Assembly: GCA_946887295.1 (NCBI GenBank)
Contig: CAMPKP010000104.1
Coordinates: 1 to 12,701, forward strand
Length of the DNA: 12,701 nucleotides
Direction of reading: 5' to 3'
Source of the DNA: an uncultured Gemmatimonadota bacterium
Lineage (GTDB): Bacteria > Gemmatimonadota > Gemmatimonadetes > Gemmatimonadales > GWC2-71-9
The notes under the pieces are model-generated. The model saw only the letters and a list, made by a program, of their open reading frames with translations. It was not told the DNA's origin and searched no databases. Below, piece by piece: positions 6,668 to 12,701 of the stretch. Both the position numbers and the translations under genes were made by a program. Each line of letters opens with the position of its first letter. The first letter of the stretch is position 1.

Positions 6668-7081
6668 CTAGAGCCGACCGGCCGCTCGGGCGAGCCCGTC
6701 GAGCACCCCGTTCACGAAGCCGGGCGCCCGCGCGCCGCCGAACCAGTGGGCCAGGCGGACCGCTTCGTCGATGACCACTTTGGGCGGGACTTCGCCCCGT
6801 CGGAGCTCCAGGATGGCGAGCCGGAGGATGTTCCGCTCGACCACGGCGATGCGGCTCATCCTCCAGTTTTCCGACGCCCGCGCCGCCTCCGCGTCGAGCG
6901 AGTCCACGTCGGCTGCCACGCCGGCGGCGAGCTCCTCCGCACGGTCCAGCAGGGCGGGCTCGGGACCGGTGAGCCGGGACAGTCCGCCGGCCACCACCGG
7001 CATCGGGGGAGCACCCCGAAGCTCCCAGGCGTAGAGCAGCTGAAGTGCCCTGGCACGGCTCTTGGTCTCAGTCCGCAGCAT
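6668..7081 (-). CDS. nusB: Transcription antitermination factor NusB
   Basis: NusB binds boxA RNA with NusE (ribosomal protein S10) and supports processive transcription of rRNA operons. The protein has 137 residues, matching the family (E. coli 139). It begins MLRTETKSRARALQLLYAWE, the expected N-terminal helix. It also has NWRMSRIAVVERNILRLAILEL at about 72-93, and PPKVVIDEAVRLAHWFGGARAPGFVNGVL at about 99-127 (motif cores IDEAV and FVNGVL). The ATG at 7081 gives a 14-base overlap with the end of ribH. A longer reading frame upstream only shadows ribH and adds non-homologous residues. The ribH-nusB order is a common bacterial arrangement, which supports both calls. Confidence 0.94.
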   Translation of the reverse strand: MLRTETKSRARALQLLYAWELRGAPPMPVVAGGLSRLTGPEPALLDRAEELAAGVAADVDSLDAEAARASENWRMSRIAVVERNILRLAILELRRGEVPPKVVIDEAVRLAHWFGGARAPGFVNGVLDGLARAAGRL

Positions 7082-7547
7082 GGCTCGACCTGAGTCGCTC
7101 GACCGCCGCGGCAGCGCCCAGCGCCGCCGCCGCGGCCTCATGCCCCTTGTTGCCGGCGCTGCCGCCGGCGCGGGCGATGGCCTGCTCGAGCGTGTCCACC
7201 GTGAGCACACCGAATCCGACGGGCATCGCGTAGCGAACGGAGACCTCGGTGAGCCCGTTCGCGGCCGCGCCCGCCACGTACTCGAAATGCGGCGTCTCCC
7301 CCCGGATCACGGCTCCCAGCGCCACGATGCACCCATAGCGGCCGCTCTCCGCGGCGGCGGCGGCCGCAGCGGGAAGCTCGAAGGCGCCGGGAAGCCAGAC
7401 CACGTCCACCTCCTCGGCAGGCACGCCGGACTCGGCGCAGCACGCCAGCGCCCCGTCCAGGAGCTTGGCGGTGATCAGCTCGTTGTACCGGCTCACCAGG
7501 ATCGCCACGCGCCTGCTGGGGCGGAAGCGGAGGGAGGTGTCGGGCAC
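7068..7547 (-). CDS. ribH: 6,7-dimethyl-8-ribityllumazine synthase
   Basis: RibH condenses 5-amino-6-ribitylaminouracil with 3,4-dihydroxy-2-butanone 4-phosphate, the step before riboflavin. It has 159 residues, typical length. Motifs seen: VSRYNELIT at 18-26, PGAFELPAA at 53-61, ALGAVIRGETPHFEYV at 76-91 with the catalytic His87, FGVLTVDTLEQA at 112-123, and AGGSAGNKGHEAA at 127-139. The start is GTG at 7547, one base after the ribBA stop; no ATG lies between there and the first conserved strand. There is no Shine-Dalgarno sequence, so restarting ribosomes from ribBA probably drive it. Its end overlaps nusB by 14 bases. The partner substrates would come from RibD and RibBA in the same run. 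Confidence 0.96.
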   Translation of the reverse strand: MPDTSLRFRPSRRVAILVSRYNELITAKLLDGALACCAESGVPAEEVDVVWLPGAFELPAAAAAAAESGRYGCIVALGAVIRGETPHFEYVAGAAANGLTEVSVRYAMPVGFGVLTVDTLEQAIARAGGSAGNKGHEAAAAALGAAAAVERLRSSHAAD

Positions 7548-7548
7548 G

Positions 7549-8757
7549 TCAGTGAGAGAGGAGATGACCGAGCTTGTCGCGCTTGACCTGGAGGTAGTCG
7601 CGGTTCTCCTGGTTGGGGTCGGCCAGGAGCGGCACCCGCTCGACGATCTGCAGGCCGTATCCCTCGAGGCCCACCAGCTTGCGCGGGTTGTTGGTCATCA
7701 CCCGGATGGAAGAGAGGCCGAGATCGCGGAGGATCTGGGCGCCGATGCCGTAATTGCGGAGATCGGGCGCGAAGCCCAGACGCTCGTTCGCCTGCACCGT
7801 GTCGGCGCCGGAGTCCTGCAGCGCGTAGGCGCGAAGCTTGTTGAGCAGCCCGATTCCCCGCCCCTCCTGGTCGAGGTAGACGATGGCGCCGCGGCCCTCC
7901 CGGGCGATCAGCTCCATCGCCCGGTGGAGCTGGAAGCCGCAGTCGCAGCGCCGAGAGCCGAACACGTCCCCGGTGAGGCACTTGGAGTGCATGCGCACCA
8001 GCACGTTGGGCTGCCCCGCGACGTCTCCGTAGACCAGCGCCACGTGCTCGGCCCCGTCCACGTCGTTCTGATAGCCGATCATCCGGAACTCGCCGTACTC
8101 GGTCGGGATCCGCGCCTCGGCCACGCGGTGGACCAGCTGCTCGGCCCGGAGCCGGTAGGCGACGAGCTGCGCCACGGTGACGAAGGTGAGCCCGTGCTGC
8201 CGCGCCATCTCGTGGAGCTCGGGGCGCCGCGCCATGGACCCGTCCGCGTTGAGAATCTCGCAGATCACGCCCGCCGGGATGAGTCCGGCCAGCCGAGCGA
8301 GGTCCACGCTCGCCTCCGTCTGGCCTACCCGCTGGAGCACCCCGCCGGGCCGGGCCCGCAGGGGAAAGATGTGACCGGGCCGCCGGAGGTCGGAGGGAAC
8401 GGTCGCCGGGTTGATCGCGACGTGGATCGTGGTGGCGCGATCGCGGGCCGAGATGCCGGTAGTGACGCCGAAGCGGCGTTCGGCGTCGATGCTGACCGTG
8501 AAGGCGGTGGCCAGCTCTTCGCTGTTCCGGTCGGTCATCTGCGGCAGACCCAGCTGGTCGCAGCGCTCGCCGGTGAGGGCGAGGCAGATGAGACCCCGCC
8601 CGTGCAGGGTCATGAAGTTGATCGTCTCCGGCGTGACCAGCTCGGCGGCGCAGACGAGGTCGCCCTCGTTCTCGCGGTCCTCGTCGTCGGCCACGATGAC
8701 GACCTTGCCGTGGCGTAGATCCTCGATGGCCTGTTCGATGGTGCCGAAGCTGGTCAT
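7549..8757 (-). CDS. ribBA: Bifunctional DHBP synthase / GTP cyclohydrolase II (RibBA)
   Basis: RibBA supplies both precursors of riboflavin. The N-terminal RibB domain (about 1-205) makes 3,4-dihydroxy-2-butanone 4-phosphate from ribulose 5-phosphate; the C-terminal RibA domain (about 206-402) opens GTP. RibB motifs: DDEDRENEGDL at 24-34, HGRGLICLAL at 52-61, RRPGHIFPLRA at 125-135, PAGVICEI at 161-168. The block that normally reads GHTEA reads GQTEAS, so a metal-ligand His position is Gln146. RibA motifs look intact: HSKCLTGDVFGSRRCDCG with zinc ligands Cys260, Cys271 and Cys273, QEGRGIGLLNKLRAYALQD and DTVQAN, and TNNPRK at 355-360. The length of 402 is normal. The chosen start is ATG at 8757, 4 bases after ribE; a GTG at 8769 in frame would overlap ribE and add four residues (VNES) with no gain in homology. 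Confidence 0.95.
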   Translation of the reverse strand: MTSFGTIEQAIEDLRHGKVVIVADDEDRENEGDLVCAAELVTPETINFMTLHGRGLICLALTGERCDQLGLPQMTDRNSEELATAFTVSIDAERRFGVTTGISARDRATTIHVAINPATVPSDLRRPGHIFPLRARPGGVLQRVGQTEASVDLARLAGLIPAGVICEILNADGSMARRPELHEMARQHGLTFVTVAQLVAYRLRAEQLVHRVAEARIPTEYGEFRMIGYQNDVDGAEHVALVYGDVAGQPNVLVRMHSKCLTGDVFGSRRCDCGFQLHRAMELIAREGRGAIVYLDQEGRGIGLLNKLRAYALQDSGADTVQANERLGFAPDLRNYGIGAQILRDLGLSSIRVMTNNPRKLVGLEGYGLQIVERVPLLADPNQENRDYLQVKRDKLGHLLSH

Positions 8758-8761
8758 GGAC

Positions 8762-9364
8762 TCATTCACCGGTTCGCTGTTCCCGCTCCATCAAGGCGCG
8801 CACGTACTTCCCGACCGTGTCCGCCTCCAGATGCACCCGGTCACCCGGCCGGCGGTCGGCCAGGGTGGTGTGCTCTAAAGTAAACGGAATCAGGGAGATC
8901 TGGATCGTTCCCGGGGCGGGCACGGCGTTCACCGTCAGGCTCACGCCGTCCACCGTGATGGAGCCCAGCGGGACGCTGACCGAAGCCACCTCGGGGGGGA
9001 CCGCGAGATCCAGCAGCCTGGCGTCCTCGCGCGACTCGAGGCCCAGCACGGTGCCCACCCCATCCACGTGGCCCTGGACCAGGTGTCCACCGAGCCGGTC
9101 GCCCACCCGAAGCGCCCGCTCCAGGTTCACCCGGTCACCTGGCCGGAGCTCGCCGAAGCGGGTTCGATCCAGCGAGGTTCGGACCACGTGCGCGGTGAAC
9201 CCCCGCTCCGCCACGGCCGCGACGGTGAGACACGCCCCGTCGACCGCCACGCTCTCGCCCTCGATCAGGTCCGCATACCCGCACTCGATCGTGAGCTCGA
9301 GGCCGCCCGCCGAATGGCCGGCCGCGCGCACGACGCCGATGTCGGTCACGATGCCGGTGAACAT
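8762..9364 (-). CDS. ribE: Riboflavin synthase alpha subunit
   Basis: This enzyme dismutates two molecules of 6,7-dimethyl-8-ribityllumazine into riboflavin and 5-amino-6-ribitylaminouracil. It has 200 residues and two tandem lumazine-binding barrels, as in the family. Repeat 1 has MFTGIVTDIGVV, ESVAVDGACLTV (37-48) and GDRVNLERAL; the linker GGHLVQGHVDGVG is at 92-104. Repeat 2 has GSITVDGVSLTVN (134-146) and GDRVHLEADTVGKYVRAL (174-191). ATG at 9364 begins the invariant MFTGIV and shares its A with the ribD stop (TGATG); any upstream extension shadows ribD. The stop is 4 bases before ribBA. The symbol follows the E. coli use of ribE (called ribC in some species). Confidence 0.97.
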   Translation of the reverse strand: MFTGIVTDIGVVRAAGHSAGGLELTIECGYADLIEGESVAVDGACLTVAAVAERGFTAHVVRTSLDRTRFGELRPGDRVNLERALRVGDRLGGHLVQGHVDGVGTVLGLESREDARLLDLAVPPEVASVSVPLGSITVDGVSLTVNAVPAPGTIQISLIPFTLEHTTLADRRPGDRVHLEADTVGKYVRALMEREQRTGE

Positions 9365-10437
9365 CAGCGGCGGTCCACCACGAGGAGCGTGTCCTCCCCG
9401 AGCGCCCGGCGCTCGACCACGCTCCACCGCTCCGCCCGAGCGATCGGGTCGCTGGGAAGGCCGGCCGTCGCGGGAACGCCGCGGTCCCCCAGCCAGAGCG
9501 GGCTCTGCACCCAGTAGTAGCGGTCCACCAGGCCAAGGCCGAGCAGAGCCCCGGCCAGACGCCCTCCGCCCTCGACGAGCAGCGAGCCCACGCCTTCCGC
9601 GCGGAGCCGTCGAAGGGCTTCCTCGAGCGTGCCTGCCCGTATCACGGTCACGCCGGCCGCTGCCAGCCGATCCACCCGGTCGCTTGGGGCGTCCATCCCC
9701 GTGACGATCGTGGTCGGTGTCTCTCTCGCCGTGCGGACAATCGTCAGCCGGGTGTCGACGTCGGCCCCGGCATCGAAGATCAGTCGGCGCGGCGCCACCC
9801 GTGGGCTCACCGGGCCGCGCACGGTGAGCCGGGGATCGTCCGCCCGAGCCGTTCTGCCGCCGATTCCGATAGCGTCGAAGCCCGCCCTCAGCCAGTGCAC
9901 GTACTGGCGGGCTGCCTCGCCCGAGATCCAGCGGGAGTGCCCCGACGCATCCGCGATCTTCCCGTCGAGGCTGGTGGCCAGCTTGAGGGCGACGAAAGGG
10001 CGCAACTGGTTTCGGAACTGGTGGAGGAAAATGGCGTTCTGTGCCGCCGCCGCTTCGCGCTCGAGGCCCGTTTGAACCTCGAGGCCCAGGCTATCGAGCC
10101 GCGCCGAGCCGCCCGCCGCTGCCGGATTGGGATCGGCCATGGCGGCCACCACCCGCCGGATTCCCGCGCGCACGATTGCCTCGGTGCAGGGCGGCTGCTT
10201 GCCCTGGTGGTCGCACGGCTCCAGGGTCACGACGAGCGTCCCGCCACGGGCTCTCGCGCCGGCCTGCTCGAGCGCCACCGGCTCGGCGTGACGCGCCCCG
10301 AACTCGGCGTGCCAGCCCTCACCCACGACAGCCCCGTCGGCCAGGACGACCGCTCCCACCAGCGGATTCGGGTGCACCCTGCCCCATCCTCGCCAGGCGA
10401 GATCGAGAGCGAGAGCCATCGCCTCCCGCTCGTCCAT
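9364..10437 (-). CDS. ribD: Bifunctional diaminohydroxyphosphoribosylaminopyrimidine deaminase / 5-amino-6-(5-phosphoribosylamino)uracil reductase
   Basis: RibD catalyses the second and third steps of the GTP branch of riboflavin synthesis. The protein has 357 residues, near the usual 360. The zinc deaminase domain (about 1-145) shows HPNPLVGAVV at 22-31, HAE with zinc ligand His50 and proton-shuttle Glu52, and TLEPCDHQGKQPPC with Cys75 and Cys84. The reductase domain (about 146-357) shows LKLATSLDGKIA at 151-162, RADDPRLTVR at 198-207 and LLVEGGGRLAGALL at 286-299. ATG at 10437 is 4 bases after the stop of the exported-protein gene; AAGGG lies close before it. The frame stays open upstream, but there it only shadows the neighbouring gene. 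It is the first gene of the riboflavin block, and there is no room ahead of it for an FMN riboswitch. Confidence 0.96.
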   Translation of the reverse strand: MDEREAMALALDLAWRGWGRVHPNPLVGAVVLADGAVVGEGWHAEFGARHAEPVALEQAGARARGGTLVVTLEPCDHQGKQPPCTEAIVRAGIRRVVAAMADPNPAAAGGSARLDSLGLEVQTGLEREAAAAQNAIFLHQFRNQLRPFVALKLATSLDGKIADASGHSRWISGEAARQYVHWLRAGFDAIGIGGRTARADDPRLTVRGPVSPRVAPRRLIFDAGADVDTRLTIVRTARETPTTIVTGMDAPSDRVDRLAAAGVTVIRAGTLEEALRRLRAEGVGSLLVEGGGRLAGALLGLGLVDRYYWVQSPLWLGDRGVPATAGLPSDPIARAERWSVVERRALGEDTLLVVDRR

Positions 10438-10441
10438 GCCC

Positions 10442-11383
10442 TTAGAGACCCACTCGCAGGCCGAAGCCGGCGAAAAACTTCCCGCTCCCGGTATCGAAGT
10501 CCTCGAAATCGGTCGAAAGCTCCCGGTCGCGCCCGCTCTGGTAGCCGGCTTCGCCGACGATGGAGAGCGCCGCCAGCTCCAGACCGGCATTCAGAAAGGC
10601 CATGGCGCGCGACTCCTTCAGCTCCATGCCCAACCCGGTGCCCGGCTGCTCCCGCAACCGGACTTCCGCGTCCCCGGTATACCGATCCCAGCCGACCCCG
10701 CCCGCAACCTGCAGCGCGGCGAACTGTTTGCTGGCTATCAGGCGCAGGTTGGTCGCCTGAAGGTCCACCGCGTAGCTGAACTGGTCGCCCTGGTCCAGGT
10801 CGCCGTACGCGAGCTTCGGAATGCTCCGCCGCATGGCGCTCACCGATACCGCGGGAAGCGGCCCTTCGTCGCGCAGAACCCCGACTCGCATTCCGTAACC
10901 GAAGCCGAGCGCGACGTCCCCGAGGCGGCGCGCGTCCGGGTCCACCGTGAGATGGTCGATCTGATCGGTCGGCAGCAGCTGGGCGGAGCCGAGGAGGTCC
11001 ACGGACAGGAGGCCGGACGGGAGGCCCTGGTAGATCCCCGCGGCAGCTTCGAGCAGCGGCACCGGCGCGTACAGGTCCTTGCTCGACGGCACCGAGCCGG
11101 CGGCCCCGTCATAACCCGGGTCGGGAAGGACGACGTCCGCGGCGTTGGCGCGCGCGGTGATCGAGAAGCGTCCGAGACCTCCCTGGGTGCTCGCGGTGCC
11201 GATGACCGGATTGCCGCCGCTCACCAGGAGGCCAGCGACCGGGTGAAAGGCCCTGGTTCCGTCCAGCGCGGCATCGCAGATCCGGCGGGAGCTACCGGTG
11301 AGCGAGCTGCAGTCCGGGAGTTGTGCGGTCGCGGGTCGGAAGGACGCGAGTGCGAGAGCGAAGGCGAGGAGCGGGGCGCGCAT
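10442..11383 (-). CDS. Unrecognised exported protein, probable outer-membrane beta-barrel
   Basis: I do not recognise the family. The 313-residue protein opens with a clear Sec signal peptide: basic MR, a hydrophobic core to about residue 14, and a likely cut after ATA (20), leaving QLPDC. There is no lipobox. Two cysteines, Cys25 and Cys36, lie close together and could form a disulfide. The mature part has many alternating polar/hydrophobic stretches typical of beta strands, for example at 156-170, 203-232, 255-283 and 301-313. It ends GKFFAGFGLRVGL, which resembles a terminal barrel strand but finishes in Leu rather than the usual aromatic residue. ATG at 11383 is preferred because it starts the signal peptide and has GAGGGAG 6 bases upstream; an in-frame GTG at 11398 overlapping purM is the alternative. 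The location between purM and ribD is unexpected. The barrel call is an inference. Confidence 0.75.
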   Translation of the reverse strand: MRAPLLAFALALASFRPATAQLPDCSSLTGSSRRICDAALDGTRAFHPVAGLLVSGGNPVIGTASTQGGLGRFSITARANAADVVLPDPGYDGAAGSVPSSKDLYAPVPLLEAAAGIYQGLPSGLLSVDLLGSAQLLPTDQIDHLTVDPDARRLGDVALGFGYGMRVGVLRDEGPLPAVSVSAMRRSIPKLAYGDLDQGDQFSYAVDLQATNLRLIASKQFAALQVAGGVGWDRYTGDAEVRLREQPGTGLGMELKESRAMAFLNAGLELAALSIVGEAGYQSGRDRELSTDFEDFDTGSGKFFAGFGLRVGL

Positions 11384-11389
11384 ACGATT

Positions 11390-11396
11390 CTCCCTC
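11390..11396 (-). promoter_or_regulatory. Ribosome binding site of the exported-protein gene
   Basis: The minus strand reads GAGGGAG, 6 bases before the ATG at 11383. It overlaps the purM stop codon and favours that ATG over the in-frame GTG at 11398. Confidence 0.6.
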
Positions 11397-12420
11397 ACGG
11401 ACGGGCGAACCGCACCGTCTGCTCTCCCGGCCGGATCTCGCCCATCGTCCAGGTGGCGACCCCATCCGCGGCGGCGGCGGCCTGGGCGGCCGGCACGGCC
11501 TGGGGTGGCAGCACGGCGATGAGGCCCACTCCGAGGTTGAACACGTCGCGCATCTCAGCGGAGGAGATGCCGCCGGCCTGCTGCAGGATGGTGAACAGCC
11601 GCGGCGGGCTCCAGGAGTCCGGATCCACCACCGCCTGGCACCCGGGGGGCAAGATGCGCACCAGATTGCCCGGGATGCCGCCACCCGTGATATGGGCCAG
11701 TCCGTGCAGCTGTGGCAGGACCGGCATCACGCTCCGGAAGTAGCTCCGGTGCACGTCGAGGAGCACGTCTGCAACGGAGCGATCCAGGTCCCCGAGTCGG
11801 TCGTGTATGCCGAGTCCCATACGCTCGAATACGATTCGACGCGCCAGGGTGTACCCGTTGGTGTGCAGGCCGGTAGACGCGTACCCCAGCAGGACGTCAC
11901 CGGGGCGAACGGCCTCGCCGTGAATCGCGGCATCCTCCTCCACCACGCCCACGATGGTTCCGGCGAGGTCGTAGGTGCCGGGCCGATAGAGATCGGGCAT
12001 CTGCGCCGTCTCACCGCCCGCGAGCGCCATGTCGTGGGCCCGGCAGCCGCGGGCGATGCCCTCCACCAGGCCCGCGATCTGCTCCACGCGGAGCCCCGAA
12101 CCCGCGATGTAGTCCATGAACGCGATGGGCGTGGCGCCGTGCACCAGGATGTCGTTCACGCTGTGGTTGACCAGATCCTCGCCCACGCTGTCGAACCGGC
12201 CGGCCTCCAGTGCGACGAGCACCTTGGTCCCGACGCCGTCGGTGCTGAGCACCAGCGTGGGCCGCCGCATTCCCTCGGGAATCCGCACCATGCCGCCGAA
12301 CGCGCCGATCCGTCCCACGCTGAGCGGCGTCCGGGTCGTCGCGACGGCGCGGGCGATCCTGGCCTTGGCGGTCTCCGCGCCCTCCAGGTCGACGCCGGCC
12401 TCGGCGTACTGCCTGGTCAC
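11395..12420 (-). CDS. purM: Phosphoribosylformylglycinamidine cyclo-ligase (AIR synthetase)
   Basis: PurM uses ATP to close the imidazole ring, turning FGAM into 5-aminoimidazole ribonucleotide in purine synthesis. It has 341 residues, the normal length. Motifs seen: YAEAGVDLEGAE at 5-16, IGAFGGMVRIP at 38-48, STDGVGTK at 59-66, DLVNHSVNDILVHGATP at 82-98, GGETAQMPDLY at 135-145, GYASTGLHTNGYTL at 179-192, HITGGGIPGNLVRILP at 243-258 and EMRDVFNLGVGL at 289-300. The start is GTG at 12420, overlapping the kinase stop by GTGA; GAGG lies 7 bases upstream and the family's N-terminal block begins at once, so no other start is needed. The end overlaps a possible GTG start of the next gene, though the preferred ATG lies further on. 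Confidence 0.97.
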   Translation of the reverse strand: MTRQYAEAGVDLEGAETAKARIARAVATTRTPLSVGRIGAFGGMVRIPEGMRRPTLVLSTDGVGTKVLVALEAGRFDSVGEDLVNHSVNDILVHGATPIAFMDYIAGSGLRVEQIAGLVEGIARGCRAHDMALAGGETAQMPDLYRPGTYDLAGTIVGVVEEDAAIHGEAVRPGDVLLGYASTGLHTNGYTLARRIVFERMGLGIHDRLGDLDRSVADVLLDVHRSYFRSVMPVLPQLHGLAHITGGGIPGNLVRILPPGCQAVVDPDSWSPPRLFTILQQAGGISSAEMRDVFNLGVGLIAVLPPQAVPAAQAAAAADGVATWTMGEIRPGEQTVRFARP

Positions 12421-12701
12421 GGCAGAGCCTCGGCGAGCTGGACATGGGTCAGGTCCTGGAAGGCCCGGACCCGCGCCTCGACGTCCGCCAGCGCGATCTG
12501 CTCGAAGCCCCGGATGCCGAACTGCTCCACGGCGTAGGAGCCCATCGCCGCGCCGTAGACCATCGCCCGGCGGATGTTGTCCTCGGCCAGCGAGGCGGTC
12601 CGGGCCAGGTACGCCATGAAGCCGCCCGCGAAGGCATCGCCTGCCCCGGTGGGATCGAACACCGTCTCGAGCGGAAAGGCCGGCACGTAGAACGTGCGGG
12701 C
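12417..12701 (-). CDS. PfkB/ribokinase-family carbohydrate or nucleoside kinase, 5' part outside window
   Basis: Only the last 94 residues are visible. They include the second PfkB signature DPTGAGDAFAGGF, in which the final Asp (codon at 12638-12636) is the catalytic base and the GAGD turn forms the anion hole. A helix-rich end follows (NIRRAMVYGAAMGSYAVEQFG), as expected for the ribokinase fold, including the late AxxxGxxAVExxG region near the nucleotide site. Substrate specificity sits in the missing N-terminal two-thirds, so ribokinase, adenosine kinase and other sugar kinases cannot be told apart. Its TGA overlaps the purM GTG, so the two are probably translated together. Next to purM, a role in nucleoside or ribose salvage would fit, but this is only an inference. 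Confidence 0.9.
   Translation of the reverse strand, partial: ARTFYVPAFPLETVFDPTGAGDAFAGGFMAYLARTASLAEDNIRRAMVYGAAMGSYAVEQFGIRGFEQIALADVEARVRAFQDLTHVQLAEALP
12428..12431 (-). promoter_or_regulatory. Ribosome binding site of purM
   Basis: The minus strand reads GAGG, 7 bases before the GTG at 12420, within the last codons of the upstream kinase. It supports the GTG start of purM. Confidence 0.45.

Noticed and set aside
3554..7093. A plus-strand open frame of 1179 codons antisense to nusB, the glycosyltransferase, hpf, hprK and EIIA/EIIB
   Set aside because: It runs opposite six well-supported genes and is rich in His, Arg, Pro, Gly and Glu, as expected of the complement of GC-rich codons. 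It shows no domain motif. Long antisense frames are common at this GC content.
8758..8769. Alternative GTG start of ribBA at 8769
   Set aside because: It adds four residues and overlaps ribE by 8 bases. The ATG at 8757 leaves the usual short RibB N-terminus; the evidence is not decisive but favours the ATG.
11309..11323. Possible lipoprotein signal in the exported protein because a Cys follows soon after the signal peptide
   Set aside because: The residues before Cys25 are QLPD, which do not fit a lipobox, and a normal signal-peptidase I site (ATA followed by Gln) lies before it.
11384..11398. Alternative GTG start of the exported protein at 11398
   Set aside because: The ATG at 11383 has a GAGGGAG ribosome binding site at good spacing and gives a standard signal peptide; the GTG would add MRENR in front of it.
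10436..12537. Plus-strand open frames of about 400 codons opposite the exported-protein gene and purM
   Set aside because: No recognisable motif, composition typical of antisense shadow frames, and both opposing minus-strand genes are well supported.
1..12701. tRNA or rRNA genes, insertion sequences, CRISPR repeats, attachment sites, defence or toxin genes
   Set aside because: Reading both strands, coding sequence fills nearly the whole window and nothing resembling these elements was seen.

Overview
The window is one unbroken stretch of bacterial chromosome in which every supported gene lies on the minus strand, so transcription runs from high to low coordinates. It is strongly GC-rich (clearly well above 60%). 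It encodes an exported, barrel-like protein, which points to a diderm envelope, together with HPr kinase/phosphorylase, HPr with Ser46 and a short hibernation factor. This mix, with riboflavin genes in the same run, fits Gemmatimonadota best in my judgement; Myxococcota, other former Deltaproteobacteria and Acidobacteriota remain possible. The taxonomic call is an inference, because no rRNA or other phylogenetic marker was compared.

Layout in order of transcription: a PfkB-family kinase cut by the right edge (12701-12417); purM for purine synthesis (12420-11395); an unrecognised exported protein, probably an outer-membrane barrel (11383-10442); the riboflavin block ribD (10437-9364), ribE (9364-8762), ribBA (8757-7549) and ribH (7547-7068); nusB (7081-6668); a GT4 glycosyltransferase (6664-5549); hpf (5526-5212); hprK (5212-4250); separate mannose-family PTS genes EIIA (4257-3883), EIIB (3883-3407), EIIC (3410-2727) and EIID (2730-1996); HPr (1999-1733); and Enzyme I, cut by the left edge just before its end (1730-1).

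No intergenic gap exceeds 22 bases, and most junctions are ATGA, GTGA or TGATG overlaps, so translational coupling is likely throughout. The riboflavin genes together cover GTP and ribulose-5-phosphate to riboflavin. The PTS genes form a complete phosphorelay, PEP -> EI (His192) -> HPr (His15) -> EIIA (His12) -> EIIB (His14) -> EIIC/EIID, with HprK acting on HPr Ser46. I see no RNA gene, mobile element, CRISPR array, riboswitch or terminator.

The most notable points are: a His-to-Gln change at a metal-ligand position in the DHBP-synthase half of RibBA; a complete but compact PTS joined to HprK and hpf, without the rpoN/ptsN/rapZ genes usual nearby in Proteobacteria; and an unrecognised envelope protein inside a purine/riboflavin run. 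Nothing in the window looks like a wholly new system.
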